DNA of 64,000 nt, taken from Candidatus Polarisedimenticolaceae bacterium (lineage in GTDB: Bacteria > Acidobacteriota > Polarisedimenticolia > Polarisedimenticolales > DASRJG01). Made by a program: the position numbers and the translations under genes. How positions within the stretch are numbered: position 1 is the first letter of the stretch; every line of letters starts with the position of its first letter. The notes beneath the pieces are model-generated. The model searched no databases. It saw only the letters and a program-made list of their open reading frames with translations, and had not been told where the DNA came from. Of the stretch, positions 59,701 to 64,000 are shown piece by piece. The DNA is taken from the NCBI GenBank assembly GCA_036275915.1, contig DASUCV010000009.1:287198-351197 (forward strand), given 5' to 3'.

Positions 59701-61031
59701 TGCACGTCCGGCTGCGCCGCGGTCACCGACGCCGTGTTCGAGATGCGATCGGATCTCCACGCGTTGGCGACGATCTCGACGGTTGCCGTCTGGCCCGGCG
59801 CGAGCGTTCCGAGACTGCAGCTCACGACGAACGTCCCGGTGCAGCTCGGAGGCGCCGCGACGAACGTCAGCCCGATCGGCATCGTGTCCTGCACGACGAC
59901 GCCGCTCGCGGACGCCGGCCCCGCGTTGCGCACCTCGAGCGTGTACGTGACGTTCTGGCCGACGGTCACCGGCCCGTAAGAGCCGGTGAAGTCGAGCGAG
60001 AGGTCCGCGGCGTTCGCGGCCTGGACGAGAGCGGTGCGGACGAGGATCAACTCGCTCGTCGTCCGGACCGCCAGGCCGTCGTCCCCCCAGCGCAGGACCT
60101 GCTGCGACGATCCGAAGGAGCCGCTGAAGGTCTTCGATCCGAGCAGGACGAACCGGCCGAGGTCGAATGCCGAGACCGTCAAACCGCTCGTGCCGGAGCT
60201 GACGCCGAACGCGCGTGCGAGCGAGGCATCGGCGACGACGACCCCGGCGCCCGGGAGCACGCCGCTCAATCGGTTCGACGTCGGGTCGAGCACCTTGCCG
60301 CCGTCCGAGTAGAAGTGCCCCGCGAGATACCTCATGCCGCCGGCGGCGTAGCACGGGACGGCACCCGTCACGTCCTGGACCGAGACGCCATCCGGTCCCA
60401 CGACGAGGCGCGTGAAGTCGGCCCCGCTCGACTGCCGGTTGCAGACATCGAGCTGCGAAGCGGACCCCGCGAATCCGAGGTCGTCGCCGTACACCTGTAC
60501 GGTCCCGGATCTTTCGACGCCGCCGTCGTCGATCGCGACGCGGTAATAAGGAAGGCCGACCGTCGTCGCGACGGCCACCGACGCTGGCGATCCGGGCACC
60601 GCCGCCAAATCGATGAGACTCCTGGGCCCCCACTGCGGATCCGTGCCGAGCGAGAATCGGAGATCCGGCGCCAGCGTGTTCAAGTCGATCCGCTGGATCG
60701 CTTTCGGGGTCCCGAGCCCCACGTGGAGATACTGGGCGTCTTCCGAGAGCGCGAGCTTCGTCGGCGTCTCGCCGATGAACAGCGGCGTCCCGATCGCTCC
60801 GGTGACGGGATCGATCGGGACGACTCTGCCGCCGTCGCCCCCCGCGGTCGGCAGCGTCGCGTAGATGCGCTGCCGGGTCGCGTCGTAGACCATGTCGATG
60901 AATCGGCTCGCGATGACGCGCGAAGAGTCGGCGTGCGCGACGCTAACCGCGAAGCCGAAGAGCAGGGAGCCTGTGAAAAGCGCGACGCGTCGCATCCCCA
61001 CCCTCGCGTCGAGCCGGTCGTCGCGGCCCAT
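56718..61031 (-). CDS. Giant surface protein: propellers, DUF11, TSP3/MopE-type metal motifs, Cys-Pro tail
   Basis: A 1437-residue secreted protein. After a signal peptide (ALFTGSLLFGFAVSVAHADS) come three YVTN-type propeller-like modules (about 40-340, 450-770 and 890-1210). They are separated by two DUF11 domains (PVTVGQNVTYTLEVRNAGPA near 350 and VVGEDLTYRLAVQNFGPADA near 780). Near 1215-1330 are thrombospondin type 3 calcium repeats (DSDGDGIPDSEDDCPTVSDP) and two MopE-type motifs (CNGIDDDHDGIIDEGC and CNGLDDDCDGLIDEPF). The last 105 residues are the shared C-terminal domain, ending PAACP. ATG 60995 is a second possible start. A structural or binding role at the cell surface is likely. Confidence 0.88.
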   Translation of the reverse strand: MGRDDRLDARVGMRRVALFTGSLLFGFAVSVAHADSSRVIASRFIDMVYDATRQRIYATLPTAGGDGGRVVPIDPVTGAIGTPLFIGETPTKLALSEDAQYLHVGLGTPKAIQRIDLNTLAPDLRFSLGTDPQWGPRSLIDLAAVPGSPASVAVATTVGLPYYRVAIDDGGVERSGTVQVYGDDLGFAGSASQLDVCNRQSSGADFTRLVVGPDGVSVQDVTGAVPCYAAGGMRYLAGHFYSDGGKVLDPTSNRLSGVLPGAGVVVADASLARAFGVSSGTSGLTVSAFDLGRFVLLGSKTFSGSFGSSQQVLRWGDDGLAVRTTSELILVRTALVQAANAADLSLDFTGSYGPVTVGQNVTYTLEVRNAGPASASGVVVQDTMPIGLTFVAAPPSCTGTFVVSCSLGTLAPGQTATVEIVANAWRSDRISNTASVTAAQPDVHPADNTATQSVLAVAPVTGQRLGIVDVSAKGLAVDPNTGLLLASIGGADPRYGNTVSAIDPETGIIVRSLDVGSEPRALAVSDDGRYLYVALAGAEAVRRVDLQAWTAGAAIWVGRDSSFGAYTVDDLEAVPGDPLAFVVARKSGTNTGQGIAVYDDAGVRPHLVGPPSSDRIEFGASAAQLYGYEAGSSGNTFTRMQVDSLGVSIRDAFSGLISSSGDIAFDAGRIYAAHGEVVDPEVPRRLGLNPGIITGKKVALDADGGRAFIATVGPNPSVRAFDRGSFAYLGSIVPPGSYGDPIDLVRVGAQGLALAIPQSSFADQGFIVLLDAPLVAASATSADVAVVQQDSPDPAVVGEDLTYRLAVQNFGPADATGVIVTDTLPAGASVVSTTAGCSASAGTVSCALGEVPADSTITARITIRMPSAGPAVNTVSVVSDQPDSRPLNNTDRQTNRVVATPTANRLAELDLTANDLVYDPGSGRILASVSGLDPHYPNRVVAISASTGNVVASTLVGSEPGKLALSDDGSAVYVALTGGFSIRRLDTATLTPGLEFPALSGGAVFDLAVAPGGPQTVAAAGAAEVAVYDDGVKRGTSAYSANVIEFGATAARVYGYYNQSSAFPFSRMDVGPGGVSLLDSTQNLVTGFDVDIRFDRGRVFTSDGDIIDPEAKTRIGTFPGNASTSKAVAPDPVTARVYLLEKPSAYTIAACDRDTLAELGSLALPTDLSFYTSSLIRWGSNGLAFLNSDGRGYLLGQVGHIYLLRTALVPAHDSDGDGIPDSEDDCPTVSDPAQSDADGDGVGDACDAEICNGIDDDHDGIIDEGCDDDGDGYCDARMIVVAGATCPHGGGDCADDNPDVHPGARESCNGLDDDCDGLIDEPFEDAGLLSLAKPAPGQTVLNFAAPEQSSTYDVVRGSLGVLASSHGEFSVATTDCLANDAGATSLEDDQAPTAGGGYWYLVRVNRLDGDAPTYDAEVCHQVASRDASIQASPAACP

Positions 61032-61100
61032 CTGCGGCGAAAGTTAGTCCCCGGACGTCCTTGAATCAATAGGACGGCGCAAGGCCACCCTGAAGCCGCG

Positions 61101-62576
61101 TCACGGCATTGGCTTCATCGTCGCCGGATCCCGGAGCGGCAGCTTCTTGTAAGGGAGCGGCGTCGCGTCCTTCAGGGCGCCGGCGTGGTCGGGGTCGCCC
61201 GGTTCCACCTCGTCGCCCTTGCCGACGACGACGATGACCATCTTGTTGACGTCGAAGAGCTGCTTCGCCATGCGCTGCACGTCGGCCGCGCTGACGGCCT
61301 GGATCTTCTCGCGGAAGTTCGCCCACCAGTCTTCGGGCCAGCCTTCGCGGGCTTCGTCGGCGAAGCGCGTCGCGATCGCCTGCTTCGTGCCCCACTGGCT
61401 GGGGAACGCTTCGATGATGCCGTCCTTGTTGACGCGCATCTCTTCTTCGGAGGGCGCCTGGTCCTTCAGCTTCTTGATCTCTTCCATGGCGAGACGCAGC
61501 GCGTACGCGACGGAGCGGTTCTTGTTCTGCATCGTGCCGATGACGTCGCCGCGCCAGTACGTGCCGGGCTCGAGGTTCGAGTAGACGCCGTAGGTGAGCC
61601 CCTCGTCGGAGCGGATCCGCTTCATGAGGCGGCTCGTGAACCCGCGGCCGCCGAGGATCTGGTTCGCCACGAACGCCGCGTACCAGTCGGGATCGCTGCG
61701 GCGGATACCGGGGAACGCCCAGCGGACCGCCGCCTGCGTCCCGTCCTTGTCGACGAAGTAGAGGCCGGGGGTCCGCTGGAACTCGGGAGCGGGAACGGCG
61801 GGGCTGACCTTGGCGTCGGGCCCGGCCTTGATCGATCCCACGGTGCGGTCGAGCGCGTCGATCATCGACTTGCGGTCGAACTGCCCGGCGGCGGCGACGA
61901 AGAAGTTCGACGGATTGAGGAAACGCTTGTGGAAGGCGGCGAGGTCGCCCTGCGTGATCGATTCGAGGCTGGCCATCGTGTCGTCGGCGCTCGCGAAGTG
62001 ATCGTCGCCGAAGAGGAGGTGCCGGGACTGGTAGCCGGCGATCGACAAGACGTCGTCGTTGCGGCGCCCGATGCGCTGCCGGCCCTGGCGCTTCGCGAGG
62101 TCGAGACGATCCTGCGCGAACGCGGGCTGCGTCAGCACCTGCATCATCAGGTCGAGGCCTTCGCTGAGATCCTTATCGAGCACCGTGAGCGACACGTTGC
62201 AGCTCGTGTCGGTGCACGCGCTCGTCAGCGTCGCGGCCAGCGACTCGAGCCGGTCCTCGAGCTGCGAGGCGTCGAGCTTCGCCGTGCCGCCCTGCGCGAG
62301 CTGCGCGCCGTAGATGGCGGCGAGCCCTTCCTTCCCCTTGGGGTCCATGTACGACCCGCCGCGCCATGAGACCGTGACGCGCACGAGCGGCGTTCCTTCC
62401 TTGCCGTTCGGCGCGACGTAGACGGGGATGCCGTTCTTGAGCTTCGCCTTGTAATCCTTCACCCTCGGGGTGTCGAACTTGATCGGAGAGAAGCTCAGCT
62501 TCTCGGGACGGTCGGGAATCTGCTGCGCGAGCGCGGCGGTCGCCACGAGGAGAACCGGAATCGCTTTGCGGATCAT
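61101..62576 (-). CDS. M16-family peptidase subunit lacking the zinc motif
   Basis: A 491-residue protein with a signal peptide (IPVLLVATAALAQQ). Its M16 fold is clear (VSWRGGSYMDPKGKEGLAAI, LNPSNFFVAAAGQFD, GGRGFTSRLMKRIRSDEGLT). The HxxEH zinc motif is absent where expected (KEGLAAIYGAQLAQGG), so it is likely the inactive partner of the active M16 peptidase encoded just upstream, as in heterodimeric M16B pairs. The ATG overlaps the upstream stop by one base (TGATG), giving coupled, roughly equal expression. Confidence 0.92.
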   Translation of the reverse strand: MIRKAIPVLLVATAALAQQIPDRPEKLSFSPIKFDTPRVKDYKAKLKNGIPVYVAPNGKEGTPLVRVTVSWRGGSYMDPKGKEGLAAIYGAQLAQGGTAKLDASQLEDRLESLAATLTSACTDTSCNVSLTVLDKDLSEGLDLMMQVLTQPAFAQDRLDLAKRQGRQRIGRRNDDVLSIAGYQSRHLLFGDDHFASADDTMASLESITQGDLAAFHKRFLNPSNFFVAAAGQFDRKSMIDALDRTVGSIKAGPDAKVSPAVPAPEFQRTPGLYFVDKDGTQAAVRWAFPGIRRSDPDWYAAFVANQILGGRGFTSRLMKRIRSDEGLTYGVYSNLEPGTYWRGDVIGTMQNKNRSVAYALRLAMEEIKKLKDQAPSEEEMRVNKDGIIEAFPSQWGTKQAIATRFADEAREGWPEDWWANFREKIQAVSAADVQRMAKQLFDVNKMVIVVVGKGDEVEPGDPDHAGALKDATPLPYKKLPLRDPATMKPMP

Positions 62577-64000
62577 CACTGGTTCTCCTTCTCGGTGGGG
62601 GCCGGCGGGCGAGGCCCGCGCCGTCTCATGCCCTCGGGGGGTGCGCCGCCCTTCCGCGTCGTGATGAGCACGTTGCGTCCTTCCTTGACGAGGTACTCCT
62701 TCGCCACGCGCTGCACGTCGTCCTTCGTGACCGCCTGCACGCGCGGGAGCGCGTCCTTGAAGTCTTGGACCGTTCCCACCGCGAGGAACTGCGCCAGAGT
62801 CTCTCGGATGCCGGCGTTGGTCTCGAGCCGGTTGTAGTAACCGACGACCGTCGCGTTCTTGAAGTGCTCGAGCTCGTCGTCGGTGACGCCGTCCTTGATG
62901 ATGCGATCGATCTCCGCCTGGAGCGGGGCCTCGAGCTCTTCGGGGCCCTTGCCGGGCACCGGCGTGACGTCGAACTCGAAGGTGCCGCCGAATTTCATTC
63001 CGCGCGAAGCGGCGGAGGCCCGCGTCGCGATCTTCTGGTCGAGCACGAGCGCCTTGTTGAGACGGCCGGAGGGCGGCCGCGCGCCGCCCGGGCCGCCGGG
63101 GCGCCCCTGGAACATCGCCGTGCCGCCGAGGATGCCGGCGAGCGCTTGTAGCGCGGGCGCGTCCTTGTGGACGGCGGGCACGGTCTTGAAGACGACCTGG
63201 TACGACGGAGTCGTGTCGACCTCGGCCAGCATGCGCTGTTCCGCCGGCTGCTTCGGCTCGAGCGTGATCACCTCGGGCACGCCCTTCGGGTTCGCGGGGA
63301 TACGCCCGAAGTACTTCTCGGCGAGCGCGGTCGCCGTGTCGGGGTTGAAGTCGCCGACGATCACCGCGGTGATGTTGTTCGGCGCGTAGTAGGTCGCGAA
63401 GAACTCGTTGGCCGTTTCCCGAGTGAACTGCGAGATGTCGCTCGGCCAGCCGATCGTCTCCCAGGTGTACGGGCTCGCCATCCAGGTCATCGCGTTGAAC
63501 GCCTCGTCGACGACACCGCCGGGGCGCGACTCGAGCGACTGGCGGCGCTCCTCGAAGATGACGTCGCGCTCGCTGTAGAACTCGCGGAAGACGGGGTTCG
63601 CCAGCCGGTCGGACTCGATCCACATCCAGAGCTCGAGCTTGTTCGACGGTAGGCCGACGATGTAGAAGGTGCGGTCCTCGTTCGTCGACGCGTTCAGGCC
63701 CGTGCCGCCGGCCTGCGTGTAGATCTTGTCCATCTCGTCCTTGACGATCAGCTCGCGCTGCTCCTTCACGAGGCGGTCGAACTCGTCGAGGGCTTCCTGG
63801 AGTTTCGGCGTGCGCGCCTTGGGGTCCATCATGTCGGCGATCTCGCCGCGGCGCTGCTTCTCGCGAAGGATCGACAGCTCCCCGCGGATCGTCGCCTGGA
63901 CCGCATCCTGGCGGTCGTTCAGCTCCGCGTCGCGCTTCGCGTCCTTCGTGCCGATCGTCTTCGTGCCCTTGAACATCATGTGCTCGAACATGTGCGCCAT
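62576..64000 (-). CDS. M16-family zinc peptidase, active subunit (N-terminus cut by window edge)
   Basis: At least 474 residues; the start is beyond 64000. The first visible segment is AHMFEHMMFKGTKTIG, which contains the HxxEH zinc motif (HMFEH). The downstream M16 pattern is complete: SDRLANPVFREFYSERDVIF EERRQ, then YWETIGWPSDISQFTRETANE and YYAPNNITAVIVGDFN. Its C-terminus is Pro/Arg-rich (MRRRGPRPPAPTEKE). M16B peptidases degrade peptides in the periplasm. It is paired with a zinc-less homologue, and the two likely form a heterodimer. Confidence 0.93.
   Translation of the reverse strand: MAHMFEHMMFKGTKTIGTKDAKRDAELNDRQDAVQATIRGELSILREKQRRGEIADMMDPKARTPKLQEALDEFDRLVKEQRELIVKDEMDKIYTQAGGTGLNASTNEDRTFYIVGLPSNKLELWMWIESDRLANPVFREFYSERDVIFEERRQSLESRPGGVVDEAFNAMTWMASPYTWETIGWPSDISQFTRETANEFFATYYAPNNITAVIVGDFNPDTATALAEKYFGRIPANPKGVPEVITLEPKQPAEQRMLAEVDTTPSYQVVFKTVPAVHKDAPALQALAGILGGTAMFQGRPGGPGGARPPSGRLNKALVLDQKIATRASAASRGMKFGGTFEFDVTPVPGKGPEELEAPLQAEIDRIIKDGVTDDELEHFKNATVVGYYNRLETNAGIRETLAQFLAVGTVQDFKDALPRVQAVTKDDVQRVAKEYLVKEGRNVLITTRKGGAPPEGMRRRGPRPPAPTEKENQ

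Noticed and set aside
56934-61064. Long open frames on the plus strand opposite the 1437-residue surface protein
   Set aside because: Low-complexity Arg/Asp/Val translations without motifs; the minus strand has signal peptide, DUF11 and TSP3 domains.

Overview
The window is a dense, high-GC bacterial chromosome segment. No phage or insertion sequence is visible; there is one tRNA gene and one probable tRNA-associated island. The gene set best fits Acidobacteriota or a close relative (inference): a bacillithiol synthesis operon next to a PIG-L protein and a sodium:solute symporter, Ser/Thr kinases fused to beta-propellers, a DUF5916-type outer-membrane protein, PadR/HAAS pairs and M16 peptidase pairs. 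Many genes overlap the previous one by 4 bases at ATGA, GTGA or TTGA, so non-ATG starts are common.

Layout. 1-1650: msrA (cut by the edge) faces an ECF sigma factor and its NrsF-type anti-sigma; both directions carry a perfect GTAACC-N16-CGAA promoter. 2141-6437: a second ECF/zinc-finger anti-sigma pair, then a Tat-exported metallophosphoesterase, a cupredoxin, tatA, tatC and a 4-TM protein. 6483-8265: divergent DUF2911 paralogues. 8277-16039: bshC-bshB1-bshA, a PIG-L deacetylase, a 43-residue membrane peptide and a symporter. 16062-19154: small secreted proteins, a PadR/HAAS pair with a perfect PadR operator, a cupin and a DUF2780 protein. 19180-24629: a region bounded by copies of the 3' end of tRNA-Leu(UAA), holding a frameshifted transporter and a tightly coupled operon: CadC-like repressor, Cys-rich MtrA-like corrinoid-domain protein, thioredoxin-fold protein, CcdA-like protein and MFS transporter. 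24737-31233: a Ser/Thr kinase and creBCD with a perfect cre tag before creD. 31347-41367 (minus strand): a ChrA/YncE/DUF1259 operon, a DUF5916-type protein, an EamA transporter with a His-rich tail, and a BNR/sortilin-type propeller. 41422-55429: an ECF factor, a Ser/Thr kinase and a sigma-54 activator, flanked by two matching sigma-54 promoters. One drives a secreted protein plus a STAS protein. The other drives an operon of secreted proteins that ends in a second copy of the metallophosphoesterase-cupredoxin-4TM module. 55445-64000: a methyltransferase, a GreB-like factor, a 1437-residue surface protein and two M16 peptidase genes (the second cut by the edge).

How parts work together (inference). 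Three ECF systems, a cre system and a sigma-54 system control envelope-facing proteins. The sigma-54 activator at 47834-49921 probably controls both nearby sigma-54 promoters, linking the second copy of the duplicated module to a family of secreted proteins that share a C-terminal domain ending in Cys-Pro. The island operon looks like a metal or metalloid response unit built around a corrinoid-type methyl carrier, and is the best candidate for an undescribed system.
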